From NCBI GenBank assembly GCA_900550645.1, contig URTA01000033.1, positions 1 through 29,114 on the forward strand: a stretch of 29,114 bases of DNA, in the 5' to 3' direction. Positions 1 to 9,922 of this stretch are shown here, in pieces. A model generated the notes under the pieces. The model saw only the letters and a program-made list of their open reading frames with translations, searched no databases and was not told the DNA's origin. Every line of letters begins with the position of its first letter. Within the stretch, counting starts at the first letter, position 1. The stretch is from an uncultured Porphyromonadaceae bacterium (GTDB taxonomy: Bacteria > Bacteroidota > Bacteroidia > Bacteroidales > Muribaculaceae). Both the position numbers and the translations under genes were made by a program.

Positions 1-4
1 GGAA

Positions 5-175
5 TCAGCCCTTTTTTCTCGCCAACTCTCCGAAAAGTTTAGCGGACACCAATAGTTCGGGATAGACTATTACACGGCGAGGAGCGCCAGAATTGTCGTA
101 CTCGGGCTGCTGTGCCACTGCAGTCATCGAAAGCGGCGCAATGGCGAGCAGCGTTGTGAGAATAGCTGTTTTCAT
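5..175 (-). CDS. Small secreted peptide or truncated secreted protein (56 aa)
   Basis: A short reading frame starts at ATG 175 and ends at TGA 5-7. It begins with a clear signal peptide (MKTAILTTLLAIAPLSMTAVAQ); the mature part is only about 35 residues (QPEYDNSGAPRRVIVYPELL... ending LARKKG). It starts 18 bp after the stop of the degenerate secreted-protein gene and so probably shared its transcript. I do not recognise a family. Because the gene just upstream carries nonsense mutations, this TGA may also be premature, which would make this the remnant of a longer protein continuing past the left edge. That cannot be judged from seven bases. Confidence 0.45.
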   Translation of the reverse strand: MKTAILTTLLAIAPLSMTAVAQQPEYDNSGAPRRVIVYPELLVSAKLFGELARKKG

Positions 176-193
176 TGTATGACGATGTTTTTA

Positions 194-1559
194 TTATTTG
201 CGGATTAAGGTTTTCTTGCCGTTGATGATGTACAGGCCGGCGGGGAGTGTTGACATGCTCTCAGCGTCAGCACCGCGCATCACGCTGATGCCCTGAAGGG
301 TATACACGTCAAAGCCGTTTTCGACAGCCTCGACATTGGAGATGCCGGTTGCCGGCGCATATCCGGGGCGGCCGATAGTGAGGGTGTATGTGCCGGGCTG
401 GATGTCATTGATATTGGAAGCAATGAGCCATGTTTCCTCAACAGCGAGGGCCTGGCCGTCAAGCTTGGCCTCCACTTCGCTTGTAGAGTTGACCTTGTAT
501 AATATCTGCATCGAGTCGTCGCTCTCGAGGTTCATTTTCAGCACGTTCAGGCCTTCCTCAAACTTTGTCACGACCACGTCAGCCACGATGCGCTGCACGA
601 GCGTCGGGTCTTCGATATAGATGTTGAACACTGCCATGGGGGGGATTGTACACCTCGGTGGTCACAGCAAAGTCCTTGCCGCTCTCGCCGCCTTTGAATG
701 TGTATGCGTAAGTGTTGGTGTAAGACGAATAGCGCAGCCCCTCGGCCCCGGAAATCTTGAAGCCCTCGTTGGCCTTGATGGTTATCACGTCATCCACATT
801 GTAACGCAGGCTGTTTGCACCGGCTACAAGCCCGGTGAGGGGAGTGTCCTCGTCAGGGAACATAACATAGACAGCCTCGGGGTTGTCGAGAGTGAGCGTG
901 AACACCGGGTCTTCCATTGTCGCGTTGAGGACTATTGCGTCGCCGTCCGCCACGTCAAACGTATATGAACGCTGTCCCAGGCCGTTGGTGTCAAACTCCT
1001 TTGCAGTTCCGTTGAGCGTTAGCGTAGCCTCGCTGACGGAATTGGCGAGCGTCAGGGAGAACTCCGTGCCCTTGGCTGGGTTGAAGCTGGTTTGGACAGT
1101 TCCTTCGGCAGCAGTCACAGAGGCATTGCCAACGGAATATGTGCCGCCGTATACTGCAAGAGGGTCATTGATAGTTACGGACACGTTGGAGAGGACAGGA
1201 TTGTATTCGCGTGTCTTGATACGGTATGTGTAGCCGTCATAGTTGTATGACGAGAACTGTGTGGAATACGAATCGTCGGTCTAGCTGAACCACCAGCCGT
1301 GCGAAGCCGTCTCGTTGCCTTCGGTGTCGTATGCGGTCAGCGAGGAGATGGCATATCCCTGAGCCGGGGCTATCTTGAGCGCGTCCCAGGTCTTGTAGGT
1401 GATGTCATTCATACCGTCGTGCAGTTCGACGACAGTGCCGGCGTTGGTGAAGACGATGTGTGAAGCAACGTCCACGTTCAGCTTGAACGTTCCGGACTCT
1501 TGCGCAGGCGCGGCGAGTACGGAAAGAGCCATTTAGGCGAAGAGTAAAGTTGTTCTCAT
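194..1559 (-). pseudogene. Degenerate secreted protein with repeats and a C-terminal sorting-like tail
   Basis: Read through its lesions, this is a protein of about 454 aa. It starts at ATG 1559 with signal peptide MRTTLLFA*MALSVLAAPAQ, where TAA at 1533-1535 interrupts the hydrophobic core. The frame then runs to an in-frame TAG at 1281-1283, continues without interruption (TDDSYSTQFSSYNYDGYTY...), and shifts at a seven-C run on the coding strand (638-644), where six C would keep frame. Residues about 15-65 and 210-265 look like divergent copies of one beta-rich unit (V-F-T/M-F, aspartate or alanine followed by GxN, then I-A/K-GY/F-KIS). The tail GLYIINGKKTLIRK resembles Bacteroidetes C-terminal sorting or anchoring domains. 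No specific family is recognised. Two stops plus a frameshift indicate a real pseudogene; clustered sequence error is the alternative. Confidence 0.75.
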
Positions 1560-1600
1560 AATACGGTATTTGGAGTATGAAAAAGTGCCTTTGCACCTCG

Positions 1601-1632
1601 CAAAGATAAACCAAATACATATTATGCGTCAA
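1601..1632 (-). promoter_or_regulatory. Bacteroidetes-type promoter for the degenerate secreted-protein gene
   Basis: On the minus strand, TATCTTTG (1608-1601) matches the -7 consensus TAnnTTTG. A TTG (1632-1630) lies 21 nt upstream as a partial -33 element. The predicted start is about 40 nt before ATG 1559. The promoter looks intact although the gene is broken. Confidence 0.55.
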
Positions 1633-1714
1633 GCTTTTTGAGCCTCAGCAATACGCTAATTCTTGAATCCGCGCAATTTTCGGCGTTTCCGCCGTGTCCT
1701 GTCCGTGTTTGCGG

Positions 1715-3231
1715 TCAGTCGAGAGCTTCGTCGCGCCCCATTTTCTGGTACAGCGAGGGGGTCATGCCGGTGAATTTTTTGAATGCCATGTTGAACGCCG
1801 ACGTAGACATGAACCCGACGCTCTCGGCGAGGAACTGTATAGTGACGTTGCCGAAATTCTCGGTATCGAGCAGCCGGCGGCGGGCCTCGCGTATGCGGTA
1901 CTCATTGATGAACGTGCGGAAATTCTTGCCCGTGCAGTCGTTGATGGACTGCGAGACATACTTGGTGTTTGAACCGGTCAGCTCGGCAAGGCGGTTCAGG
2001 CTGAACTTCGGGTCGCAATAGTGGTCAGGCTGCGCCATGACGGCGAGTATCTTGTCATACAGCTCCCTCATCCGAGGCATCGCGTCATCGCCGCTGTCCC
2101 TGTCAGTTTCCTCCGGCACTGCGGCTATGTCAGCCTGCGGCGGGAGCGCAGACATTTTCTCCTCCTCTATTTTGCGCACCTTCTCCTCTATCTGCGCCAG
2201 CTCGCGGTTGCGTTTGAACAGCTGCACATTGGCAACCCGCTCCTTGTGGCGGAAGAATAGCCACAGCAGCAGTATTACCGTGGAGAAGAGTATCACGATT
2301 ATAAGCAGCTTCTGGCTGGCGACCGTCTTGCGTAGGTTCTGCACGACCACTCCGGTACGCTCCTCGCTCTCCTTCTGGAAGCGGTTGCTGACATTGATAA
2401 ACCGGTTCGGGTTCAGCACCGAGTCCTGGTGTATGAAATACTCCTCCTGGTAGCGCAAAGCGTTCTGCGTGTCGCCGAGCTTGGTATACACGCGCATATA
2501 CCGCCGCTTGTTGTCAGCCAGCAGGGCAGGAGAGTTGCTCTCAATGGCAAGACGCTCAAATGTGTCGAGGTATGTGAGCGCGGAGTCGAGCATATTGTTC
2601 TCCTCGAAATATTCGGACAGTTCGGATAGCGCAGAGAGCTTCAGCCCCGGGTCGAGGTTCTCACGGTCGATGTATGAGATTGCGCTGCGCATCTTGTCGA
2701 TAGCCTTTGCAGGAGAGCCGAAAGACTTCTCGATGTATGCGCCTCCGATGAGGTACAGGTACAGGTACCGCTGCAGCCCCGGGTTCTTCGACTTGACGTC
2801 TGCCAACGCTTCGTTGTATTTCATAGCCTGATCACGGTTGTCGAGGTAACATGAAACGATAGTCAGGTCGTTTAGAAAAGTCACCTCGTTTTCAAGCGAC
2901 TGCATCTCGCGGCTGCGTCGCAGCCCCTCCTCGTAATAGCTGCCCGCACATATTCAGAGAATGCGAGGTGGATGTTGCCGAGCATTATGTATGCGTTCAT
3001 CATGTCATCGACGCTGCCGCCTTCGCCGGTTTTGGACGACAGTTCGAGGTACTTGTACAGCGCGTCGAGAGCATCATTGTACTCACCGTCGAGGTAATGC
3101 ACCTTTCCTTCTATCACATACTCGTGCATACGCGCCTCATCGGTCTGTTCACAGCCGTCAGAATGGGAGTGCGAACAGGCAGCGGCTATTGCAGCAAGCG
3201 TCAGTATAAGCAGTCGGCATATTCGTGTCAT
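1715..3231 (-). pseudogene. Frameshifted TPR / transmembrane / AraC-type transcriptional regulator
   Basis: Two overlapping reading frames make one regulator of about 505 aa. The first (3231-2881) gives a signal-type N-terminus (MTRICRLLILTLAAIAAAC) and TPR helices up to NIHLAFSEYVRA. The second, open from about 2953 and ending at 1715, gives more TPR helices beginning YYEEGLRRSREM, a transmembrane segment (LLIIVILFSTVILLLWLFF, about residues 309-327), a coiled-coil linker and a C-terminal AraC-type helix-turn-helix (about 410-498, including SLNRLAELTG and TIQFLAESVGF). Adding one base near 2938-2950 restores a good TPR. Known proteins of this layout have the TPRs outside and the DNA-binding domain in the cytoplasm. 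ATG 3231 lies 10 bp after mfd. Its target may be the adjacent secreted-protein gene, which is also broken. Sequencing error remains possible. Confidence 0.75.
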
Positions 3232-3241
3232 GGCAGGGCGT

Positions 3242-6200
3242 TCATGAAGCTGTCGGCAGCGACAGGATGGTCTGCAATATGGAGAGAGCCTCGGCAGTCG
3301 TCGTCACTCCGTCCACGACCATGGAACGCTTGCCACGCGCCTCGCGCAAGTTTGCACGGCGGAAATTCAGCTGCAGGTATGTCAGCATGCGCCCGAAGGC
3401 AGCCGACTGGTAGTAGGCCTTGTTGTCGTCATGGACAAAATAGAGGTACATCTTGCCGGCCTTGAGGTTGATGCGCTCTATGCCGAGGCGCACGGCTGCG
3501 CGGCGCATAGGCACTATGCGTATAAGCTCTTCGGTAGTTTCGGGTATCGCGCCGAAGCGGTCGATGAGGTTGTCGCGGAATGCCTGCATCTGCTCGTCAC
3601 TCTCCATGTTGTCGAGCTGCTGGTAGAGGGAAATGCGCTCGCTCTCCTGCGGAACGTATGAGGACGGCAGCATCAGCTGCAGGTCGCTCTCCACCTGGCA
3701 GTCGGCGACAAACTCCTCGTCCTTGCCGGCGGCGGCATCGGTAAACGTGTCGCCGAACTCCTCGGTCTTCAGCTCCAGGACAGCCTCCTTGAGGATGCGC
3801 TGGTACGCCTCATAGCCGAGGTCAGCTATGAAGCCGCTCTGCTCTGCGCCGAGCAGATTGCCCGCGCCGCGTATGTCGAGGTCTTGCATGGCAATGTGTA
3901 TTCCCGAGCCGAGGTCGGAGAAGCTCTCGATGGCCTGCAGGCGGCGTTTCGCCTCGGGCGTAAGTGGCAGCCCTGGGGGCGTGAGCAGGTAACAGAACGC
4001 CTTGCGCGAGGAGCGTCCCACACGGCCGCGCAGCTGGTGCAGCTCACTGAGGCCGAAATTCTGCGCCGAGTCGATGATTATCGTGTTCACGTTAGGCATG
4101 TCCACACCGTTCTCCACTATGGTGGTGGAGAGGAGTATGTCGTATTTGCCGGCGGAAAAGTCGCAGATAGACTGTTCGAGGGTTTCGGGCGGCATCTGCC
4201 CGTGGCCTATGACAATGCGTATGTGCGGTATGAGCAGCTCCAGACGGTTCTTCAGGTCGGTGAGGCGGTCTATGCGGTTGGCTATGAAGAACACCTGCCC
4301 GCCACGGCTCACCTCAAAGTTGATAGCCTCCGCCACGATGTCATCGCTGAACGGAGCCACATTGGTGACAATGGGCTGGCGGTTGACCGGCGGCGTATTG
4401 AGCGAACTGAGGTCGCGAGCACCCATGAGCGAGAACTGCAATGTGCGCGGTATCGGTGTCGCGCTCATGGTGAGCGTGTCAACGTTGACTTTCAGCTGCT
4501 TGAGCTTCTCTTTGACCGCCACGCCAAATTTCTGCTCTTCGTCAACGACCAGCAGCCCGAGGTCCTTGAAATGGACGGTCTTGCCGATGAGCTTGTGCGT
4601 GCCGATGAGTATGTCTATCTTCCCCTCGGCGAGGTCTGCGAGTATCTGCTTGGTCTCCTTGGGCTTGCGAGCGCGTGACAGGTAGTCTACACGCACCGGC
4701 ATGTCCTTGAGCCGCTCGGAAAATGTCTTGTAGTGCTGCATTGCGAGTACCGTAGTCGGCACAAGCACGGCGGTCTGCTTGTTGTCTGCGGCAGCCTTGA
4801 ACGCGGCGCGGACGGCAATTTCGGTCTTGCCGAAGCCCACGTCTCCGCAGACGAGGCGGTCCATGGGGCGCGGCGACTCCATGTCAGCCTTGACAGCCTC
4901 CACAGCCTTCATCTGGTCAGGGGTATCCTCGTACTGGAATCCAGCCTCAAGCTCATGCTGCATATACGAGTCGGGGGAAAAGCTGAAGCCTTTCTCCTCG
5001 CGGCGGGCGGCATAAAGCTTTATCAGGTCGCGGGCAATGTCCTTGACGCGCGTCTTGGTGCGCTCCTTTATCCTGTTCCATGCGCCGCTGCCCAGCTTGT
5101 TGACACGCGGCGGCACACCCTCCTTGCCACGGTACTTAGACAACTTGTGCAGCGAGTGTATGCTCACATATACAGCGTCGTTGTTCTGGTAGACGAGCTT
5201 TATCATCTCCTGCGTGACATCACCCATAGGCATGCGCACAAGCCCGGCAAACTGCCCGATGCCGTGGTCGATGTGGACTATGTAGTCACCGGTCTCGATG
5301 CGGCTCAGCTCCTTGAGGCTCATGGCCAGCTTGCCGCTGCGTGCGCGGTCAGAGCGCAAGTGATAGCGGTGGAAACGGTCGAATATCTGGTGATCGGTGA
5401 ACAGGCACACGCGGTTCTCGCGGTCTACAAATCCCTGGTGCAAAGTCGATTCCACCGGGGTAAAAGGGATGTCGTCGCCTCGCTCGGCAAAAATGGTGCG
5501 CAGACGCTCGTTCTGGAGGGGGTTGTCGCTGAGTATGAAAAGCGAATATCCCTCAGCAAGCAATTCCGAGAACGACTTGGAAATTATCTCGAAATTCTTG
5601 TGGTACAGCACCTGCGGCGTGCAGTCGATGGTCACGGTTGCCGAGGGGCGGAAGTCCGGGGTGTCTGAAGCCGCGCCGTACTGCACTGTACGGAATGACT
5701 TCAGCCGTGCTATGAACTGCTCTGCATCGACGAGATGCTGCGTGGCGTCTGTCTCCCCCTCTCCGCTCTCGATGACAGAGAGCGACAGCTGCGTCGCACA
5801 GACCTCGCGTATGGATGAAAGCGTCCACGCTACCGACTGGCAGTAGACCACGGTAGCGCCGGCAAGTGTGTCAAGCAGCGACACTCCGTCGGCCTGCGCC
5901 TGAACGTTGGCAGGGACTATGGTAGCCGCGTTGGCGCGTTGCTCCGAGAGCTGCGTCTCGACATTGAATGTACGTATTGAGTCAATCTCGTCGTCAAAGA
6001 AGTCGATGCGGTATGGCAACTCGTTGGCGTATGAGAACACGTCGAGTATCGAGCCTCGCGAGGCAAACTGCCCAGGCTCGTAGACATAGTCCACTGACAC
6101 GAAGCCGAGTTCGCGCAGACGGTCGATGCAGTCCTGGCGTATGCACTTGTCGCCGGTGGCGAAAGCGAGGCAGTTTCGGTCCATGGTTTCCGGCTCGGGG

Positions 6201-6592
6201 ACTTTCTCGGCTACCGCCTCCGGATAGGTGACAATCCAGCGTATAGAGCCGCGCCGCAACGCCTCGAGCGTCTCGGCGCGTAGTATCTGTGAGGGCGGGT
6301 CTGGCTGGCCGTACTTGATGTGGCGGCGGTAGCCCGAGGGGAACAGAGCCACGCTTCCCTCGCCGGCTATTGCGGCGATGTCGGTGTACATATACGCGGC
6401 GGCGTCCGCGTCGTTGGCGATGACGAGAGCCGGGTCACGCCTTTTCTTCAGCGAGGCTATGACGGCAGCCGGCGCACTGCCGGCAAGGCCGGATATGGCA
6501 AGGCCTCGGCACGAGCGGTCGGAGATTGCCGTGTCGATTGCTGCGATACGCGCCGGTGTCATGAACCGGCTGATGGCTTGACCCAGTTTCAT
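3242..6592 (-). CDS. mfd: Transcription-repair coupling factor Mfd
   Basis: This ATP-driven translocase removes RNA polymerase stalled at DNA lesions and recruits UvrA. The 1116-aa protein has the full family order: a UvrB-like N-terminal module, the RNA-polymerase-interacting CarD-like domain near residue 434 (ETGDYIVHIDHGIGQF), Walker A near residue 580 (GDVGFGKT), Walker B DEEQ near 684, helicase motif III (SATPIPRTLQFSLMGARDL), and motif VI near 857 (QLRGRVGRS). A C-terminal TRCF domain follows (LMLPSSYVPQESERISLYQQL). The length is close to that of other Bacteroidetes Mfd proteins. ATG 6592 lies 9 bp after the protease gene stop, so the two are very likely co-transcribed. No motif is missing. 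Confidence 0.97.
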   Translation of the reverse strand: MKLGQAISRFMTPARIAAIDTAISDRSCRGLAISGLAGSAPAAVIASLKKRRDPALVIANDADAAAYMYTDIAAIAGEGSVALFPSGYRRHIKYGQPDPPSQILRAETLEALRRGSIRWIVTYPEAVAEKVPEPETMDRNCLAFATGDKCIRQDCIDRLRELGFVSVDYVYEPGQFASRGSILDVFSYANELPYRIDFFDDEIDSIRTFNVETQLSEQRANAATIVPANVQAQADGVSLLDTLAGATVVYCQSVAWTLSSIREVCATQLSLSVIESGEGETDATQHLVDAEQFIARLKSFRTVQYGAASDTPDFRPSATVTIDCTPQVLYHKNFEIISKSFSELLAEGYSLFILSDNPLQNERLRTIFAERGDDIPFTPVESTLHQGFVDRENRVCLFTDHQIFDRFHRYHLRSDRARSGKLAMSLKELSRIETGDYIVHIDHGIGQFAGLVRMPMGDVTQEMIKLVYQNNDAVYVSIHSLHKLSKYRGKEGVPPRVNKLGSGAWNRIKERTKTRVKDIARDLIKLYAARREEKGFSFSPDSYMQHELEAGFQYEDTPDQMKAVEAVKADMESPRPMDRLVCGDVGFGKTEIAVRAAFKAAADNKQTAVLVPTTVLAMQHYKTFSERLKDMPVRVDYLSRARKPKETKQILADLAEGKIDILIGTHKLIGKTVHFKDLGLLVVDEEQKFGVAVKEKLKQLKVNVDTLTMSATPIPRTLQFSLMGARDLSSLNTPPVNRQPIVTNVAPFSDDIVAEAINFEVSRGGQVFFIANRIDRLTDLKNRLELLIPHIRIVIGHGQMPPETLEQSICDFSAGKYDILLSTTIVENGVDMPNVNTIIIDSAQNFGLSELHQLRGRVGRSSRKAFCYLLTPPGLPLTPEAKRRLQAIESFSDLGSGIHIAMQDLDIRGAGNLLGAEQSGFIADLGYEAYQRILKEAVLELKTEEFGDTFTDAAAGKDEEFVADCQVESDLQLMLPSSYVPQESERISLYQQLDNMESDEQMQAFRDNLIDRFGAIPETTEELIRIVPMRRAAVRLGIERINLKAGKMYLYFVHDDNKAYYQSAAFGRMLTYLQLNFRRANLREARGKRSMVVDGVTTTAEALSILQTILSLPTAS

Positions 6593-6601
6593 GTCGTCCG
6601 C

Positions 6602-8266
6602 TTATTTCTTTGCCGAGAGCAGTTCCTTGTAGCGTGCCGGATCGTTGAGTATCTCAATGGCGGTTTTGACACCCTTGTCATTCTTGAGATACTGTATGTT
6701 CTGCCCGCGAGCATAGTAGTAGCGTTCCACTATCTCAATGGCAAGGTATTCCGCTATTTCCTCGCGCTTCAGGTCGAGGTCGCTCTGCAGGTCGTGCGTC
6801 AGAGCCTTGGCAAGCTCGTCAAACTGGCGGCTTACGTCGTCGTTCATGTACCCCTCGGCTTCGGCGGTCTTGCGTAGGGTGTTTATGCCCTCCTCGCAGA
6901 CCTTGTCATACTTGAACTTCTCGGGGTCTATGAACTGCTTGAAATCTTCGTATATCTCGTCGGTTATGACAAAATCCTCGGGAGCGCAGATGCTGTCATG
7001 GGTATTGGCATAGCGGTTGGCGTAATCAAACATCCAGTTGTCGCGCACCAGGTTGTACATCAGGCGGTTTCCCTCTCCCCAGTCTATCTCTACATCCGGC
7101 TTTAGTCCTCCGCCGTCACGCACTTCGCGTCCGGCGCGGGTGTGGAATACGTTGGTAAGCGAGTCGGGCGTGCGAGTTGCAGCACCGTTAGCGTCGCGGT
7201 GCGAATAGTCGAGAGCCTGGATGAGACGACCCGAGGGGATATAGTATTTCGCGGTAGTGTACTTGAGCAGCTCGTTGTAGGGCAGCGGCCGGGTGGTCTG
7301 CACGAGCCCCTTGCCGAAGCTGCGCGAGCCGGCCAGCACGCCACGGTCGAGGTCCTGTATCGCCCCGGCAGTCACCTCGGAGGCGGAAGCCGAGCCGTTG
7401 TCTATCAGCACCACGAGCGGCACGTTCTCCAGCAGCGGGCGGTGCGTGGTCTTGAATATGCGCTCCTCCTTCTTGCCGCGAGTGCGCAGCACTTCCGTCC
7501 CCTTTGGAAGAAAATAGCCGAGTATGTCTATCGAAGCTTCCAGCAGGCCGCCGCCGTTGCTGCGCAGGTCGAGCACGATGCCGCGCAGCGGCGCGGTGCG
7601 TGTCAGCTCCTCTATGGCCGTCTTGACTTCAGAGGCGGATTTTTCAATAAACTGTGTGAGCGTTATGTAGCCGATGCCGTCTGCCACCATGCCGTAGTAC
7701 GGCACCGACGGGCTTTTGACCAGCTCGCGGCCAAACGTGAACGAGAGTATGCTGTCCGTCACATACGGGCGTTTCACCTGCAGTGTCACCGACGTGCCGG
7801 GGGTGCCGCGCATCATTGACACAACCTGGTCAGAAGTCATTCCCCGCGTGGAGGTCGTGTCTACGCGCAGTATCTCGTCGCCGGCACGCAGCCCGGCACG
7901 CGCCGCCGGAGAGCCCTCAAACGGCCCGGAGATGTATGTCGCGCCGTCACGGTAGAGTATGCTTGATCCGATGCCTCCGAACTCGCCGGTGGTCATGGTC
8001 TCGAAATTCTTCCGCTCCTCCACGTTGTAGTATTCCGTGTACGGGTCGATGGTGTACATCATGGTGTTGATGGCAGCATCGAATGTCTTGTCAATTTCGA
8101 TAGAGTCCACATAGTTCTGCTGCAGCTCGTTGATGATTGCAGAGAAAGTGTTCATCTTGCGAGCGAGCGCGGCGTCCGCGCTCTTCTGCGCCGAAATGAC
8201 GGCAGAGGGGACTATGAGGGCGGCTATCGCGGCGAGTGCGGCATAGCGCAGTCTTGGGGTCAGCAT
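6602..8266 (-). CDS. C-terminal processing peptidase (S41 family, PDZ domain)
   Basis: This is a periplasmic or membrane-anchored serine protease of the CtpA/Prc family, which trims or degrades envelope proteins from their C-termini. Its 554 residues start with a hydrophobic signal or anchor (AALAAIAALIVPSAVISAQ). A PDZ domain spans about 92-168 (GIGSSI..., GSPAARAGLRAGDEIL). The S41 core contains VLDLRSNGGG, the nucleophile in GSASASEV (S294) and the lysine base in SRSFGKG (K319). The 25-residue spacing between these two equals that of S430 and K455 in E. coli Prc. The C-terminal 150 residues are charged and helical. The gene sits between nadB (35-bp gap) and mfd (9-bp gap). The exact substrate is unknown. 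Confidence 0.93.
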   Translation of the reverse strand: MLTPRLRYAALAAIAALIVPSAVISAQKSADAALARKMNTFSAIINELQQNYVDSIEIDKTFDAAINTMMYTIDPYTEYYNVEERKNFETMTTGEFGGIGSSILYRDGATYISGPFEGSPAARAGLRAGDEILRVDTTSTRGMTSDQVVSMMRGTPGTSVTLQVKRPYVTDSILSFTFGRELVKSPSVPYYGMVADGIGYITLTQFIEKSASEVKTAIEELTRTAPLRGIVLDLRSNGGGLLEASIDILGYFLPKGTEVLRTRGKKEERIFKTTHRPLLENVPLVVLIDNGSASASEVTAGAIQDLDRGVLAGSRSFGKGLVQTTRPLPYNELLKYTTAKYYIPSGRLIQALDYSHRDANGAATRTPDSLTNVFHTRAGREVRDGGGLKPDVEIDWGEGNRLMYNLVRDNWMFDYANRYANTHDSICAPEDFVITDEIYEDFKQFIDPEKFKYDKVCEEGINTLRKTAEAEGYMNDDVSRQFDELAKALTHDLQSDLDLKREEIAEYLAIEIVERYYYARGQNIQYLKNDKGVKTAIEILNDPARYKELLSAKK

Positions 8267-8301
8267 ATTATATCGTTAATGTATGTATGTCAGTTTGTTA
8301 C

Positions 8302-9870
8302 TCACTTGTGAGGATAGTCCACAGTATAGTGCAGTCCGCGGCTTTCCTTGCGCTCCATGGCCTGGCGCATGATGAGGTATGCCACGTTGATGATGTTGCG
8401 CAGTTCGCACAGCTCGCGAGAGGGCTTGCTCACCTTGAAGAGGCGTTCTGTCTCCTCGTATAGGATGTCGAGGCGGCTCCATGCACGTTTGAGGCGCAGG
8501 TCGCTGCGCACTATTCCCACATAGTATCCCATTATCTGGTTGACCTCCTTGACGCTCTGGGTGATGAGCACCATCTCCTCGGGGTGCGCCGTCCCCTCGT
8601 CGTTCCATTCGGGGATGTCGGTGCGCAGGTCATACGCGCCGATGTTGGCAGAGGCATGCTTGGCAGCAGCGTCGGCATATACGACAGCCTCGATGAGCGA
8701 GTTGGATGCCAGGCGGTTGCCGCCGTGCAAGCCAGTGCGGCTGCACTCGCCCAGGGCATACAGCCGCTTGATGGACGACTCGCCGTTGAGGTCAACGGCA
8801 ATGCCGCCGCATAGGTAGTGCGCCGTCGGGGCGACGGGTATCATGTCGCGGGTGATGTCTATGCCCAGCGATAGGCATTTCTCGTAGATAGTCGGGAAAT
8901 GGCGGCGCGTCTCGTCGGGGTCTTTTGCTGTCACGTCGAGGTATACATGGTCCGTGCCGTGGAGCTTCATCTCCGAGTCGATGGCGCGAGCCACAATGTC
9001 ACGCGGCGCAAGCGACAGGCGCGGGTCGTATTTCTGCATGAACTCGTTGCCGTCCAGGTCACGCAGCACTGCGCCGTAGCCGCGCATGGCCTCCGTGATG
9101 AGGAACGAGGGGCGGTCGCCCGGGTGGTAGAGAGCGGTGGGGTGGAACTGTATGAACTCCATGTCGCGGACAGTGCCCTTGGCGCGGTAGACCATGGCGA
9201 TGCCGTCGCCAGTGGCGATGAGCGGGTTGGTCGTGGTGGTGTAGACCGCGCCCACGCCGCCGGTTGCCATGACCGTGATGCGAGCCAGGAACGTCTCGAC
9301 CGCGCCAGTCCGCTCGTCGAGCACGTATGCGCCGTAGCAGCAGATGTCGGGCGTGCGCCGCGTCACGGTGCGTCCCAGGTGGTGCTGCGTGATGATTTCC
9401 ACGGCGAAATGATGCTCGTAGATGTCAATGTTGGGAGTGTCCTTGACACGCTTCACGAGCGACATCTGTATCTCCGCGCCCGTGTTGTCGGCATGATGGA
9501 GTATGCGGAACTCGGAGTGGCCGCCCTCGCGATGAAGGTCAAACGTGCCGTCCTCCTTCTTGTCGAAGTCCACGCCCCAGGCTATCAGCTGGCGTATCTG
9601 CTCCGGAGCCTCGGTGACCACCTTGCGCACCGCCGCCGGGTCGGAGAGCCAGTCGCCGGCGACCATGGTGTCATGGATGTGCTTCTCGAAGTCGTCAAGC
9701 TCGAGATTGGTGACGCTTGCCACGCCCCCCTGCGCGAAATACGTGTTGGCCTCATCGAGCGTGGTCTTGCATATCAGGGCGACCTTAGCGCCCGTAGCTG
9801 CCACTTTCAGGGCAAAGCTCATGCCTGCGATGCCCGAACCTATTACTATGTAGTCGTAACTGTGTGTCAT
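8302..9870 (-). CDS. nadB: L-aspartate oxidase
   Basis: NadB oxidises L-aspartate to iminoaspartate, the first step of de novo NAD synthesis, using FAD and an acceptor such as fumarate. The 522-aa protein starts with the dinucleotide motif IVIGSGIAGMSFALKVA. Flavin and substrate-site motifs typical of the fumarate reductase/aspartate oxidase family follow: FAQGGVASV, REGGHSEFRILHHADNTG, FHPTALYHPGDRPSFLITEA, APTAHYLCGGIAVD and GGNRLASNSLIEAVVYAD, then a helical C-terminal domain. The tyrosine in HYLCGGI and the GECSRTGLHGGNRLASNS loop favour NadB over succinate dehydrogenase. No nadA or nadC is present nearby. It lies in the minus-strand run, 52 bp after the DUF4294 gene and 35 bp before the S41 protease gene. 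Confidence 0.95.
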   Translation of the reverse strand: MTHSYDYIVIGSGIAGMSFALKVAATGAKVALICKTTLDEANTYFAQGGVASVTNLELDDFEKHIHDTMVAGDWLSDPAAVRKVVTEAPEQIRQLIAWGVDFDKKEDGTFDLHREGGHSEFRILHHADNTGAEIQMSLVKRVKDTPNIDIYEHHFAVEIITQHHLGRTVTRRTPDICCYGAYVLDERTGAVETFLARITVMATGGVGAVYTTTTNPLIATGDGIAMVYRAKGTVRDMEFIQFHPTALYHPGDRPSFLITEAMRGYGAVLRDLDGNEFMQKYDPRLSLAPRDIVARAIDSEMKLHGTDHVYLDVTAKDPDETRRHFPTIYEKCLSLGIDITRDMIPVAPTAHYLCGGIAVDLNGESSIKRLYALGECSRTGLHGGNRLASNSLIEAVVYADAAAKHASANIGAYDLRTDIPEWNDEGTAHPEEMVLITQSVKEVNQIMGYYVGIVRSDLRLKRAWSRLDILYEETERLFKVSKPSRELCELRNIINVAYLIMRQAMERKESRGLHYTVDYPHK

Positions 9871-9922
9871 TGTGAATGAGTATGTTGTCTGTCTTGGGTT
9901 TCGTATTTGGGTTACGGACGGG

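Noticed and set aside
194..1559. Stop-codon recoding as an explanation for the interrupted secreted-protein gene
   Set aside because: The internal stops are TAA and TAG, a frameshift is also present, and other genes in the window end normally with TAA or TGA. Ordinary decay or error is simpler.
1681..1694. CGGCG-TTTC-CGCCG hairpin as terminator of the AraC regulator gene
   Set aside because: In the direction of that gene the stem is followed by A residues, not T, so it lacks the needed tract.
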